64,000 nucleotides of DNA from UBA1127 sp034422455 (GCA_034422455.1 DAOUJQ010000016.1:1-64000), one strand, 5' to 3'. Counted from the first letter of the stretch, positions 1-8,843 are shown. Numbers and translations are program-made. The notes: generated by a model from the letters alone, not told the origin.

Positions 1-655
1 GGCTGGGGTGGGGGAAGCGGACGCCGGCCGGGATTCGCTTCCCCTCGGGTAATATCCGTGTTGTATCTGCAACGTGCCAACTCAGCTTCAACACGAAAAG
101 CAAGACGAATCCCCCCCATCTACGCCGGACGCGGAAACACTTCGGCCCCACACACCCCATCCCCCTCATACCGGCGCATGGTCCCCCCCGTACACCGATA
201 CGGGGCCGGTATCCAGAAACCCCGCGCCCAACCTCTGTGCGCCCCAGACCGCGCCCTCCTCCGTCGCCCCTGCGTAGGCAGGGGCCCCGACGCTCACCGC
301 GCCTCCCTCCGTTCGCCCTGAGCCTGTCGAAGGGTCGCCCTGCCACCGCTCCCTTGCCCCCACGCTACCGCCCTCGCTACCTTCCCCTCATGGACGTCGC
401 ACGCACATCCCGCAACGCGACCCGCCCACTCGTCGTGGCGGTCTCACGCGAGGACCGCGCCCGCAAGCGTTCCGGCGGGCGCAGGGGATCCTACGCAAAA
501 ATCTTCGTCTTGTATCTGCAATGTGCCACAACAGCTACGAAGACGAATGCGAAATCAATTCAGCGGCAGCTATAGCGGCGCGGGAAAGAATTCCCTGTTT
601 GACGCTCCCCACACCCGATGCTAGCGTACCGCCATCGCACACGAAGGAGACCGAC
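1..655. repeat. repeat-rich intergenic region at window edge
   Basis: No convincing gene is seen before the amidohydrolase start at 656. The stretch holds several short palindromic repeats: a terminal-inverted-repeat element at 30-113, a CATACCGGC/GCCGGTATCC hairpin around 167-220, a GCCCCTGCGTAGGCAGGGGC hairpin near 265-284, a copy of the CCGTTCGCCCTGAG...TCGAAGG repeat at about 309-336, and an inverted repeat TTCGTCTT/AAGACGAA at 504-511 and 540-547. Open frames here are low-complexity readings of these repeats. Confidence 0.75.
30..113 (-). repeat. 84-bp terminal-inverted-repeat element, copy 1
   Basis: Bounded by GGGATTCG (30-37) and CGAATCCC (106-113). The inside matches, in reverse orientation, the elements at 23494-23578, 51302-51389 and 51462-51545, sharing the core GTTGAAGCTGAGTTGGCACG. 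It contains no coding sequence. It looks like a non-autonomous MITE- or REP-like element; no transposase is present in the window. Confidence 0.75.
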
Positions 656-1468
656 ATGGACATCGTCGACACCCACTGCCACGCCGGCACGAGCTGGTTC
701 GAGCCCATCGAGACGCTGCTGGCCTGCATGGACAACTACGGCGTCCAGCGCGCGCTGCTCACCCAGCACCGCGGCATGTTCGACAACAGCTACCTGCTCG
801 AGTGCATCGCTCGCTTTCCGGGCCGGTTCAGCGCCATCGCCGGCGTCGACGCCGCCGCACCGGACGCGCTTTCGACGATGGAAGAGCTCGCCGCCAACCC
901 CGATGTCTGCGGCGTGCGGCTGCTGCCGCAGGACCGCTCGCCCGGCGACGACCCCGCGGCGATCTGGCGAAAAGCCGGCGAGGTCGGCCTCCCCATCAGC
1001 GTCTTCCTCGTCAACACGGCCCACAGCGCCGACCCCGGCTTCCAGGAGCTCATCCTCAGCGTGCCGGACACCACCATCGTGCTGGAGCACCTGTGCGGCA
1101 TGTACCACCCCCGCAGCCCGGAGTCGGTCGTTGCCCCGTACGACAACTACGTGAAGGCGCTGGAGCTTGCCTCGCGGCCCAACACCTACGTCAAGTTCGG
1201 CGGCATCGGCGAGTTCGGCCAGCGGCCGGGCCGCCTCGTGCCGGAGCTGCGGTTCGAGGACGTGCCCCCAGCGATGGAGATGGCCTACGAAGCCTTCGGC
1301 GCGCGTCGCATGATGTGGGGCAGCGACTTCCCGCCCGTCGCCGGCCGCGAGGGCTACCGCAACTCCCTCGTGGGCACCCTCGACCACCCGGTCTTCAAGA
1401 CCGAAGAAGAGCGCGAGTGGGCTTTCAGCATGACGGCGCTGCAGGCGTTCCGGGTGGCAGAGGTTTAG
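656..1468 (+). CDS. amidohydrolase family (Amidohydrolase_2-like) metal-dependent hydrolase
   Basis: 270 aa. The start at 656 is chosen because a GAAGGAG-type ribosome site lies just upstream and the protein then opens directly on the first beta strand. D5-T6-H7-C8-H9 gives the HxH metal-binding motif of TIM-barrel amidohydrolases. A conserved EHLCG segment lies mid-protein, and GSDFP near the C-terminus supplies the Asp typical of the PF04909 family. That family includes ACMSD-type decarboxylases and lactone or dicarboxylate hydrolases, so the substrate cannot be read from sequence. It is likely cytoplasmic, since no signal peptide is seen. It sits alone on the plus strand, upstream of the YgiT-type gene. 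Confidence 0.85.
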   Translation: MDIVDTHCHAGTSWFEPIETLLACMDNYGVQRALLTQHRGMFDNSYLLECIARFPGRFSAIAGVDAAAPDALSTMEELAANPDVCGVRLLPQDRSPGDDPAAIWRKAGEVGLPISVFLVNTAHSADPGFQELILSVPDTTIVLEHLCGMYHPRSPESVVAPYDNYVKALELASRPNTYVKFGGIGEFGQRPGRLVPELRFEDVPPAMEMAYEAFGARRMMWGSDFPPVAGREGYRNSLVGTLDHPVFKTEEEREWAFSMTALQAFRVAEV

Positions 1469-1546
1469 CGAGGCCCCTTCCCCCGTAAGGGGGGAAGGCT
1501 GGGATGGGGGGCTTTCCCACAAAGAACAAACCCAGAGGAGATGACC

Positions 1547-1777
1547 ATGTTCCACTGCACCGTTTGCAGTTCAGGCGAATGTCGGGATGAGACGGTTGAT
1601 TCCGTCTTCAAGGTGGACGGCGAGTACGTGCTTGTGAACGGTGTTCCGGCCGTAGTGTGTCGCCGGTGCGGTGAACGCTCGTTCAGCAGGGAAACAACGG
1701 AGAAGGTACGCCTCCTGGTCCACAGCGAATCAGAGGCCCCAAGGTCCGTCCCCATGCGAGCCTATGATTTCGCGTAG
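1547..1777 (+). CDS. YgiT-type (MqsA N-terminal-like) zinc finger protein, orphan
   Basis: 76 aa. An ATG at 1541 is also in frame, but GAGGAG at 1535-1540 is correctly spaced only for the ATG at 1547. Two pairs, CTVC near the N-terminus and CRRCG near residue 40, form the zinc site of the YgiT/MqsA N-terminal domain. The protein ends soon afterwards, with no helix-turn-helix domain as in full MqsA. In many genomes such short YgiT proteins follow a small DUF4258 or MqsR-like toxin gene. None is seen here on either side, so this is probably an orphan antitoxin-type protein, possibly DNA or metal binding. Confidence 0.8.
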   Translation: MFHCTVCSSGECRDETVDSVFKVDGEYVLVNGVPAVVCRRCGERSFSRETTEKVRLLVHSESEAPRSVPMRAYDFA

Positions 1778-1848
1778 CCCTTCGGATGCGCTACCCTGTA
1801 ACGCATCCGAGAAGCCGGTGATGCCCGACGCACGAGTGCGGCCCAGTC

Positions 1849-1880
1849 CGTTCGCCTTTAGGCAAGTTCAGAGCGAGCGG
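1849..1880. repeat. degenerate copy of the GTTCGCC...GGCGAAC hairpin repeat
   Basis: The segment CCGTTCGCCT...AGAGCGAGCGG resembles the common repeat of this window (CCGTTCGCCCTGAG...TCGAAGG) with several changes. It lies between the YgiT-type gene and the 3' end of the first MFS gene. Confidence 0.45.
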
Positions 1881-1893
1881 ACTGGGCCAACCC

Positions 1894-3210
1894 CTACCCG
1901 GCCTCCTGCGCCTTCGCTGCCTGCGGTGCCAACCCTGCGGCAGCATCGGGGCGCGGCGGCCGCGCAAGCAGCATTGCGCCCGCGCACAGCACCCACGACA
2001 GCCCCATGCACCACAGGCCAAACGTGTACCCGCCCGTCCGGTCGAAGCTCTGCGCCATCAGCAGCGGCCCGGACGCCATGACCGCCGTCTCGAAGGGCCG
2101 GCTGACGCCCACAATCGCGCCCAGGTGCCGTCGGCCGAAGTAGGCAGGCATGACCAGCGAGTTCGTGCCGATGAGCCCGCCGATGCCGAAGCCCGCAAAC
2201 GCCGCGTACGCCAGCGCCACGTCGCCGGTCAGGAAGATGAGCATCGGCATGGACACTGCGGAGAACACGGCAATGGCGATGATCACCGTCCGGATGTGAT
2301 AGCGCTCCGCCAGGAAGCCCCAGAAGAAGCGCGCGAGCACGCTGAAGAGACCGTAGATGCTGAAGCCCAGCGCCGCCGTCTGCGTCGTGTGTCCCTTGTC
2401 GATGAACATGGGCACCAGCGTCGATGGCACGCCGTTGGGCGACAGGCTCGCCGAAGCGAGGCCGAAGACCAGCACCCACATGAGGGGCGTTCGCACCGCC
2501 TCCGACAAGGTGTAGTCGCGTACGTGCTGGACCGCCGCGGCCCGGCCCGCCGGGATAGGCTCGATGCCGCCGTCAGGTTCCAGGCCGACGTCCTCCGGTT
2601 GCCGCCACACCAGGAAGGCGAGGGGAACCGTGGTGGCCGCCGTCAGCACGCCCAGGAACACCCATGTCCCACGCCAGCCGACAGCCTCCAGGACGAGGGC
2701 GAACAGCGGGGGCAGCACGAACGCCGCTGCGCCAGACCCCATCGTCGCGAAGGCCATGGCCCGTCCGCGCTTGCGGAAGAACCATCGCGGCACCACGGCC
2801 GACATGAGGAGGAAGCCCGCGCCGGCAACCGAGAACCCGCCGACGACACCGTAGAGTATGAAAAACTGCCATTGCTCCTCGACGTAGGCTACCCCCACCA
2901 GCGAGATCGCTGCCAGCACGCTGCCGATGACGGCCAGCACCCTTGCGCCGTGCTTGAGGTCGGCGAACCTCCCCAGCAGGAATATGCTGGCGGCCCCGAT
3001 CAGCATCCGCATCGTGAGTCCGAGGTAGATCGACGAGAGGCTCCAGTCCAGATCGTCGCGCATGGGGACCGCAATGACGCTGGTCGCCCAGAAGGCGCCG
3101 GCCGTGATGAAGCCCATCACGAAGGTAATGGCGACAATCACCCAGCCGTAGAAGAACGGCAGCCTTGCCGGCCACGACTGTGGATGCTCACCTGTTCGCT
3201 GTTCCGCCAT
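1894..3210 (-). CDS. MFS transporter (monocarboxylate/OFA-like), paralogue A
   Basis: 438 aa with about twelve hydrophobic segments, so an inner-membrane secondary transporter. The ATG at 3210 follows GGAAGGG with a 5-nt gap; a GTG at 3216 is less well placed. The LPFFYGWVIVAI opening and the RKRGRAMA loop between halves of the N-terminal bundle resemble MCT/OFA-type major facilitator proteins, which usually move mono- or dicarboxylates. The neighbour at 3235-4548 is a close paralogue in the same orientation, 25 bp away, so the pair arose by tandem duplication. The substrate is unknown; the adjacent Rieske oxygenase suggests organic-acid or aromatic uptake, which is inference. Confidence 0.9.
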   Translation of the reverse strand: MAEQRTGEHPQSWPARLPFFYGWVIVAITFVMGFITAGAFWATSVIAVPMRDDLDWSLSSIYLGLTMRMLIGAASIFLLGRFADLKHGARVLAVIGSVLAAISLVGVAYVEEQWQFFILYGVVGGFSVAGAGFLLMSAVVPRWFFRKRGRAMAFATMGSGAAAFVLPPLFALVLEAVGWRGTWVFLGVLTAATTVPLAFLVWRQPEDVGLEPDGGIEPIPAGRAAAVQHVRDYTLSEAVRTPLMWVLVFGLASASLSPNGVPSTLVPMFIDKGHTTQTAALGFSIYGLFSVLARFFWGFLAERYHIRTVIIAIAVFSAVSMPMLIFLTGDVALAYAAFAGFGIGGLIGTNSLVMPAYFGRRHLGAIVGVSRPFETAVMASGPLLMAQSFDRTGGYTFGLWCMGLSWVLCAGAMLLARPPRPDAAAGLAPQAAKAQEAG

Positions 3211-3234
3211 CCGCACCCTTCCGGTTGGTTTGGG

Positions 3235-4548
3235 CTACCCCGCCTCCTGCGCCTTGGCGGCCCGCGGCGCCCGCTTTGCCGGCTCATCCTGCCGAGGCGT
3301 CCTCGCAAGACTGATGAACGCTGCGCACAGGATCCACGAAAGCCCCATGAGCCACAGGCCGAACGTGTACGCGCCCGTCCGGTCGAAGCTCTGCGCCATC
3401 AGCAGCGGCCCCGCCGCGTTCACCACCGTCGCGAACGGCCTGCCCACGCCCACGATCGCCCCCAGGTGGCTCCGCCCGAAGTACGCAGGCCACACGAGCT
3501 GCTGCGTCCCAATGAACCCGCCGATGCCGAAGCCCGCCAGCACCGAGTATGCCAGCGCGACGTTGCCGTCCATGAAGATGAGGAGCGGCAGGGCGAGCCC
3601 GGTGAACAGCCCGATGGCGATGATGACGACGCGGATGTGATACCGCTCCGCCAGGAAACCCCAGAAGAACCGGGCCAGCATGCTGAACAGCCCGTAGATA
3701 CTGAACCCCAGCGCCGCCACCTGCGTCGAATGCCCCTTCTCGATGTACATCGGCACTAGGCTCACCGGCAGGCCGTTCGGCGACAGGCTCGCCGCGGCCA
3801 CCGCCGCCACAAGTATCCACAGGACAGGGGCTTTCATCGCCTCCGACAGGGTATAGTTGCGCACGGCTTGGGCGGCCGCCGTGCTCCGCGCCTGCACCGG
3901 CGTCTCCTCGCCGTCCTGGTGCAGCCCTATGTCCTCCGGCTGCCGCCACACCAGCAGCGCCGGCAGCACGGTGAAGGTCGCCGTCAACGTCGCGAGCACC
4001 ACCCACGTGCCCCGCCAGCCGACGCTCTCGAAGATGAGCGCCATGAACGGCGGGAGGATGAAGGCCGCCGCCGCAGACCCCATTGTGGCCATCGCTACCG
4101 CGCGGCCGCGCTTGCGGAAGAACCAGCGCGGCACCACGGCAGACATGATGAGGAATCCTGTCCCCGCCGTCGTCATGCCGCCAAGGACCCCGTAGAGCAG
4201 CAGGAACTGCCAGTGCGACTCCACCTGCGATACGGCCAGCAGCGTCAGCGCGGACAGTCCTCCGCTCACCACCGCCAGCGTCCGCGCCCCGTTCCGCAGG
4301 TCGGCAAACCGTCCCAGGATGAACATGCCGGCTGCGCCCACCAGGCCGCGCGTCGTGATGCCGATGTAGATGGACGAGAGGCTCCAGCCGAGGTCCTCGC
4401 GCATCGGCACCGCGATGACGCTCGTCGCCCAGAACACCCCTGCCGTTATGAAGCTCATCAGGAACGCAATGACGACGATGACCCAGCCGTAGAAGAAGGG
4501 CAGCCTGCCCTGCCACGGGACGGCCCTCTGTTGCTCCCCCCTGTCCAT
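3235..4548 (-). CDS. MFS transporter (monocarboxylate/OFA-like), paralogue B
   Basis: 437 aa, about twelve membrane segments. The start at 4548 is chosen because AAAGGAG lies 3 nt upstream; the frame is open further upstream to 4578 but lacks a comparable site. It shares with paralogue A the LPFFYGWVIV start, the WATSVIAVPMR segment, RKRGRA, the ARFFWGFLAERYHIR loop and the LLMAQSFDRTGAYTFG region, and by eye well over half the residues. Both end in a similar AKAQEAG tail, which supports recent duplication. Likely inner membrane import or export of a small organic acid. Confidence 0.9.
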   Translation of the reverse strand: MDRGEQQRAVPWQGRLPFFYGWVIVVIAFLMSFITAGVFWATSVIAVPMREDLGWSLSSIYIGITTRGLVGAAGMFILGRFADLRNGARTLAVVSGGLSALTLLAVSQVESHWQFLLLYGVLGGMTTAGTGFLIMSAVVPRWFFRKRGRAVAMATMGSAAAAFILPPFMALIFESVGWRGTWVVLATLTATFTVLPALLVWRQPEDIGLHQDGEETPVQARSTAAAQAVRNYTLSEAMKAPVLWILVAAVAAASLSPNGLPVSLVPMYIEKGHSTQVAALGFSIYGLFSMLARFFWGFLAERYHIRVVIIAIGLFTGLALPLLIFMDGNVALAYSVLAGFGIGGFIGTQQLVWPAYFGRSHLGAIVGVGRPFATVVNAAGPLLMAQSFDRTGAYTFGLWLMGLSWILCAAFISLARTPRQDEPAKRAPRAAKAQEAG

Positions 4549-4585
4549 GCGCTCCTTTACCAATGCCTCACAGTACACAAAGAAT

Positions 4586-4623
4586 GAGCCCCACGACCCT
4601 CCATGAGGTGAGCCGTGGGGCTC
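4586..4623 (-). terminator. hairpin terminator downstream of the Rieske oxygenase
   Basis: A perfect 10-bp stem GAGCCCCACG (4586-4595) / CGTGGGGCTC (4614-4623) with an 18-nt loop lies 22 nt past the oxygenase stop and just before the MFS paralogue B start. The following minus-strand sequence, ATTCTTTG, is only moderately T-rich, so termination or attenuation may be partial. Confidence 0.6.
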
Positions 4624-4645
4624 TCTACAGCCACTCAGTAGTTGC

Positions 4646-5905
4646 CTACTTCACGGTTATGTCTTCCCACACCTCGGAGTCCTGCGTGAAGTATACATCC
4701 CTCGGCAGCACGCAGCCGCCGGACCGCACCTTGTACGACTCGGGGTGGTGCGGCTGGTAGGGCTCGATGCCCTCCTCCAGCCTTCGCGCAGCCTTGATCA
4801 GGTGCCGGCGCATGCGGATGATCGCCATGTCGGTGGTCGCCAGGTGCTCCTTGGAGCGGTCGGCGATGGTCCCCATGCTGTCCGTCATCGCGGAGTCCTG
4901 CGCCCGGACGAACTCGATACCCGTGTACGTCTCGTACTTCTGCGCGTGCCGGTCGATGTTGTAGTCGTTGCGGCGGTTGGCCTTCGCCAGCCAGGAGCCG
5001 TCGTCCATGATGTAGTGGTCGAAGTGGTACTCGAACCGCTCCTCTTCCGTGAGGGGCCGGTACGGGTTCCAACGGATGTGCACGAACCAGCAGTTCTCGT
5101 CGTCGATGGGCACCATGGCGCCGCCCTGCACGTGGCCGTGCGGCTCCCGCGGGATCATGGTGAAGTACGGGAATAGCCAGCGCGAGATGCGCCAGTAGTA
5201 GCTGTCCTCCTCAGCACGCCTCCGCGCGCCGATGAGGATGCCGCCGTCCGTGTCCTCTACGAAGAACTTGGGCGCCCGGTCCGGGAACTGGTACCTGCCT
5301 GCGAGCGTCGTGGCCGTGGGGGCCGTGTCGAGGCAGTCCAGCCGGCTGTGCAGCAGGGAGGCGTGCACCGTGTCGATGTCGCCCTCGATGACCTGCACGT
5401 AGTTGGACTCGTAGCGCAGCTTGGACACGGAGACGTGGTCCAGCGGCAGGGTGTTGTACTCCAGCAGCGGCAGGGGCGGCTCCAGCTCCGGCGGCCCCAT
5501 GTAGGTCCAGATCAGCCCGCCGGCCTCCTTGACCGGGTAGGCGGTGATCTTCACCTTGTCCTTGAAGTTGCTCTCGGCCGGCTCCGACGGCATGTCGACG
5601 CACGTGCCGTCCTTGTTGAACTTCCACCCGTGGTAGACGCAGCGCAGCCCGCCCTCCTCGTTCCGGCCGAAGAAGAGGCTCGCCCTGCGGTGCGGGCAGT
5701 AGTTGTCGAGCAGCCCCACGTCGCCGTTGGAGTCCCGGTACGCCACCATGTCCTCGCCCAGAAGACGAGCGCGCAAGGGTGCGCCATCCGCCTCAGGCAA
5801 CTCCTTGGAGAGCAGTATCGGGTGCCAGTAACGGCGCATCAGGTCGCCCATCGGCGTGCCGGGGCCCACTCTGCACAAGTATTCCGTTTCTTCCCTGGTC
5901 AGCAT
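4646..5905 (-). CDS. Rieske non-heme iron ring-hydroxylating oxygenase, alpha subunit
   Basis: 419 aa. The start at 5905 has AGAGGAGG 8 nt upstream. The Rieske domain is near the N-terminus, with C70-x-H72 and C89-x2-H92 binding a 2Fe-2S cluster. The catalytic domain carries EGDIDTVHASLLH (residues 174-186), the D...H....H mononuclear iron site found in the phthalate 4,5-dioxygenase / vanillate O-demethylase group. Such enzymes hydroxylate or O-demethylate aromatic substrates using electrons from a reductase. No reductase or ferredoxin subunit is adjacent; the stand-alone Rieske proteins at 18119 and 19341 are distant candidates. The two MFS genes downstream may supply substrate. Confidence 0.92.
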   Translation of the reverse strand: MLTREETEYLCRVGPGTPMGDLMRRYWHPILLSKELPEADGAPLRARLLGEDMVAYRDSNGDVGLLDNYCPHRRASLFFGRNEEGGLRCVYHGWKFNKDGTCVDMPSEPAESNFKDKVKITAYPVKEAGGLIWTYMGPPELEPPLPLLEYNTLPLDHVSVSKLRYESNYVQVIEGDIDTVHASLLHSRLDCLDTAPTATTLAGRYQFPDRAPKFFVEDTDGGILIGARRRAEEDSYYWRISRWLFPYFTMIPREPHGHVQGGAMVPIDDENCWFVHIRWNPYRPLTEEERFEYHFDHYIMDDGSWLAKANRRNDYNIDRHAQKYETYTGIEFVRAQDSAMTDSMGTIADRSKEHLATTDMAIIRMRRHLIKAARRLEEGIEPYQPHHPESYKVRSGGCVLPRDVYFTQDSEVWEDITVK

Positions 5906-6014
5906 GAGAAATGCCTCCTCTTTGCGCTGATGCTCCCCCTGACCTAACTTGCAAGCAACTATACCTAACTCCACGCACGCGCGCTAGACGGAAATTTCGA
6001 TACTCTGCATTCCC

Positions 6015-6980
6015 CTACGGAATCAGCAGCAGCTTTCCCGTCGTCACGCGGCCCTGCAGCTGGCGGTGCGCCTCCGCCGCGTCCGACAGCGCGAACCGGC
6101 CGTGGACCTTCACGTTCAGCGCACCCGACTGCACCCAGCCGAGCACGTCGCCCGCGCGCCACTCCAGTTCCTCCCGCGTCGCCGTGTACGAGTTCAGCCC
6201 CGGCCGCGTCAGGAAGAGCGACTTCGGGTTCAGCGTCGCGAGGGTGACCGTCGGCACCGGGCCGCTGGCCTGCCCGTAGAGCACCATGTAGCCACGCTGG
6301 GCCAGGCAGGCCAGGCCCTTGTCAAACGTGTCCGCGCCCACGGCGTCGTAGACGACGTTGACGCCCACCCCGCCGGTGATGCGCATGGTCTCTTCGGCAA
6401 AGTCCTGCTCGGTGTAGAGCACGGCGTGGTCAGCGCCCGCGCCCATCGCGAGGTCGGCCTTCTCCTGCGTCGAGACCGTCGTGATCACCGTCGCGCCGCG
6501 CATCTTGGCCATCTGGATGAGCAGCAGGCCGACGCCGCCGGCGCCCGAGTGCACCAGCGCCGTGTCGCCCTCGCCGAGCGGGTACGTGGTGTGCGAGAGG
6601 TAGTGCGCTGTCATGCCCTGCAGCATCGACGCTGCGCCCATCTCGATGTCCATGTCGTCCGGCACCTTGATGAGCCGCCACGACGGCGCGACAACCTTCT
6701 CGGCGTACGAGCGGCCCGCGCCGGTGTAGGCGACGCGGTCGCCAACCGAGACCTCGCTCACGCCTGGCCCGACCTTGACGACGACGCCCGCGCCCTCGCC
6801 GCCGGGGATGATGGGCAGCGTGGGGTTGTTGGCGCCGGACCGCATGTACACGTCCATGTAGTTCACGCCGGCGGCATTGAGCTCGAGCAGCGCCTCGCCT
6901 TCACCCGGCTCTGGGTCCGGCACGTCCACGTACTCGAGCACTTCCGGGCCACCCGCAACTGATACCTGTACGGCTTTCAT
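6015..6980 (-). CDS. NADPH:quinone oxidoreductase-like MDR family protein
   Basis: 321 aa, close to the usual length of about 325. The start at 6980 follows AGGAGG; upstream codons are in frame but have no site. The N-terminal GroES-like fold is followed by a Rossmann segment, HSGAGGVGLLLIQMAK, that binds NADPH. Catalytic-zinc ligands of alcohol dehydrogenases are not evident, which fits the QOR branch of the medium-chain dehydrogenase/reductase family. It probably reduces quinones or activated alkenes in the cytoplasm. A palindromic repeat lies between this gene and the RidA gene upstream, so co-transcription is uncertain. Confidence 0.9.
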   Translation of the reverse strand: MKAVQVSVAGGPEVLEYVDVPDPEPGEGEALLELNAAGVNYMDVYMRSGANNPTLPIIPGGEGAGVVVKVGPGVSEVSVGDRVAYTGAGRSYAEKVVAPSWRLIKVPDDMDIEMGAASMLQGMTAHYLSHTTYPLGEGDTALVHSGAGGVGLLLIQMAKMRGATVITTVSTQEKADLAMGAGADHAVLYTEQDFAEETMRITGGVGVNVVYDAVGADTFDKGLACLAQRGYMVLYGQASGPVPTVTLATLNPKSLFLTRPGLNSYTATREELEWRAGDVLGWVQSGALNVKVHGRFALSDAAEAHRQLQGRVTTGKLLLIP

Positions 6981-6995
6981 GTTTCCTCCTAGGTT

Positions 6996-7024
6996 CGTCA
7001 TCCCGGCGCATGCCGGGATCCAGG
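6996..7024. repeat. GTCATCCCGGC...GCCGGGATCC hairpin repeat
   Basis: A palindrome with arms CATCCCGGC and GCCGGGAT(C), in the gap between the quinone oxidoreductase start and the RidA stop. It belongs to the same hairpin family as copies near 167, 23298, 23705, 29491, 51883 and 61384, where the usual arm is ATACCGGC. Confidence 0.7.
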
Positions 7025-7031
7025 GGTGGGG

Positions 7032-7421
7032 CTACCCCTCCACCACCGCGATGACTTCGATCTGCACCTTCATGCCGCCGGGCGGGGGGTTGTACTGGCT
7101 CGTGTGCCTTGCGGGCCGGTCGTCCTCGTCCGGGAACATCTCCAGCCACGGCCCGTTCAGGGCCGGGCGATCGGCCAAGTCCTGCAGGTAGCACGTGATT
7201 CGCACAACGTCGTCCGTCGTCGCGCCCGCGTGCTCTAGGAACGTCCGCAGGTTGCGAAAGCACTGCCGCGCCTGCTCGTAGACGTCCTCACTCAGCTCGC
7301 CGTTGTCGGCGTTGATGCCCTGGATGCCGGAGCTGTAGACGACGTTGTCCACTCGCGCGCCAAAGGGGATGGGCGCGTTGTGCGCCACGCCGGGGATGTG
7401 GATGGTCTGCCTTCTGCCCAT
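7032..7421 (-). CDS. RidA/YjgF/Rid family enamine/imine deaminase-like protein
   Basis: 129 aa, normal length for the family. The ATG at 7421 is preceded by GGAGG; an in-frame ATG at 7433 lacks such a site. R105 within RPARHTS and E122 in KVQIEVIAV match the positions used by RidA to bind the carboxylate and activate water. Family members hydrolyse reactive enamines and imines such as 2-aminoacrylate produced by PLP enzymes. The closing segment is typical of the Rid fold, which works as a trimer. The gene lies in a minus-strand run with methyltransferases and PanD; a dedicated substrate is not evident. Confidence 0.9.
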   Translation of the reverse strand: MGRRQTIHIPGVAHNAPIPFGARVDNVVYSSGIQGINADNGELSEDVYEQARQCFRNLRTFLEHAGATTDDVVRITCYLQDLADRPALNGPWLEMFPDEDDRPARHTSQYNPPPGGMKVQIEVIAVVEG

Positions 7422-7514
7422 TGCCGCCTCCATGCGTTGCTCGCCCACGACACACTGAGGCGACGCGGGGTGCAGCGGAACGGTAGCAGCAAGGGTCAAG
7501 CGTGGCAAGCGTAG

Positions 7515-8141
7515 CTACGTGACCCTCAGCACCCAGAACTGGTGCTCCAGCTCCGGCTCGCCCTTAGGGAGCAGGTGCTCCGGCGTGGTGCCCTCAACGA
7601 CCGTGATCTTGCCGGCCGCCGCCAGCTCATCGTGCTTGGCCTGGAAGCCGCTCTCGACGAAAACGTCGGCGCGGACGGAGTAGACGATGTGGCCGCCGGG
7701 TTTGGTGACGCGCGTCAGCTCGTCCAGGCCGCTGGCCGGCGCGTGTGCCAGCGTGAACGTGCCGATGCATATGGTGGCGTCGAAGCTGGCGGTCTCGTAG
7801 CCCAACGTCTCGCCGAGGACCATCTGGTCAAAGCCCTCGTAGGCGCCGGTCTTCCTCGCCTCGTCCAGCATGCCCTGCGAGAGGTCCATGGCGACGATGG
7901 AGCCGTACCCCTTCTCTTTCAGCGCCGCGCCCACCAGTCCCGTGCCCGCGCCGGCGTCGAGGACGCGGGCGCTCGCCGGCTCGTACTTCGCCAGGATGTC
8001 CGCGCCGCGCTGCGGCCCGAGGTACCCAAAGTCCCGGTCGAGGTCCGCGTCGTATTCCGATGCCCACTCGTCATAGCGGGCCTGCAACTCGGCTCTGTCC
8101 CTGGACTCATAAATCCACTGGACCTTGTTCTGCTCGGTCAT
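7515..8141 (-). CDS. class I SAM-dependent methyltransferase, tandem paralogue 1
   Basis: 208 aa. The ATG at 8141 has AGGAG 6 nt upstream. DAGAGTGLVG is the class I motif I that binds S-adenosylmethionine, followed by the acidic motif II region (VAMDLSQGML) and the motif IV/post-I pattern TKPGGHIVYSVR. It shares with the gene at 8168 the segments LKEKGYGSIVAMDLSQGML, EARKTGAYE and VLGETLGYET, so the two are tandem duplicates. The methyl acceptor is unknown; small-molecule acceptors are usual for this group. It lies 26 bp downstream of its paralogue, so they are probably in one transcript. Confidence 0.88.
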   Translation of the reverse strand: MTEQNKVQWIYESRDRAELQARYDEWASEYDADLDRDFGYLGPQRGADILAKYEPASARVLDAGAGTGLVGAALKEKGYGSIVAMDLSQGMLDEARKTGAYEGFDQMVLGETLGYETASFDATICIGTFTLAHAPASGLDELTRVTKPGGHIVYSVRADVFVESGFQAKHDELAAAGKITVVEGTTPEHLLPKGEPELEHQFWVLRVT

Positions 8142-8167
8142 GGCCATCTCCTATTCTCCGCACGAGG

Positions 8168-8794
8168 CTAGCTGACCCGCAGCACCCAGACCTGGTGCTC
8201 GACCTCCGGCTCCCCGATGGGGAGGACGTGCTGCGGCTCGGTGGCCTCAACGATCGAAAGCTTGCCCGCCGCCTCCAGCTCCGCATGCTTCTCCTTGAAC
8301 CCGTTTTCGGCGTACACGTCGGGCCGCAGCGAGTAGATGATGTGGCCGCCCGGCTTGACCACGCGCACCAGGTCGTCGAGGCCGTTGGGGGGCACGTGGC
8401 CCACCGTGAACACGCCGACGCTGATGACGGCGTCAAAGCTGTCCGTCTCGTAGCCCAAAGTCTCGCCCAGGACCATCTGGTCGCAGCGCTCGTACGCCCC
8501 AGTCTTGCGGGCCTCGGCCAGCATACCCTGGGAGAGGTCCATGGCGACGATGGACCCGTAGCCCTTCTCCTTGAGCGCCACGCCGACGAGGCCCGTGCCC
8601 GCCCCGGCATCGAGGACGCGCGCGTTTGTCGGCACGTACTTCTCGAAGACGCCTGCGGCCAGTGCGGGGGCAGACCACCCGAAGTCCCTCTCCAGGTCGG
8701 AGTCGTAGTCCGACGCCCACTGGTCGTATCGCTCCTGCAGCTCATTGAGATTCTTTGACGAGTACACCCACTGCACCCGGTTCTGCTCAGTCAT
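8168..8794 (-). CDS. class I SAM-dependent methyltransferase, tandem paralogue 2
   Basis: 208 aa, the same length as paralogue 1. The start at 8794 follows GGAG with a spacing of about 9 nt; the frame extends upstream to 8902 without a better site. Motif I (DAGAGTGLVG) and VKPGGHIIYSLR are intact. Both proteins open with MTEQN(R/K)VQW, so duplication included the start region. It lies between the third methyltransferase and paralogue 1. Function beyond methyl transfer is not readable. Confidence 0.88.
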   Translation of the reverse strand: MTEQNRVQWVYSSKNLNELQERYDQWASDYDSDLERDFGWSAPALAAGVFEKYVPTNARVLDAGAGTGLVGVALKEKGYGSIVAMDLSQGMLAEARKTGAYERCDQMVLGETLGYETDSFDAVISVGVFTVGHVPPNGLDDLVRVVKPGGHIIYSLRPDVYAENGFKEKHAELEAAGKLSIVEATEPQHVLPIGEPEVEHQVWVLRVS

Positions 8795-8843
8795 GGCGCA
8801 CGTCTCCTGTGCAATTGACGTTATGTAACACTGGGGATTAGGG

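Noticed and set aside
560..1555. 331-codon minus-strand open frame over the amidohydrolase
   Set aside because: It is the antisense reading of a GC-rich gene with low-complexity Arg/Ala/His content; the plus-strand gene has clear motifs and a ribosome site.
2125..3759. 544-codon plus-strand frame across both MFS genes
   Set aside because: Spans two well-supported minus-strand genes and their gap; composition (Arg/His/Gln-rich) is typical of an antisense reading.
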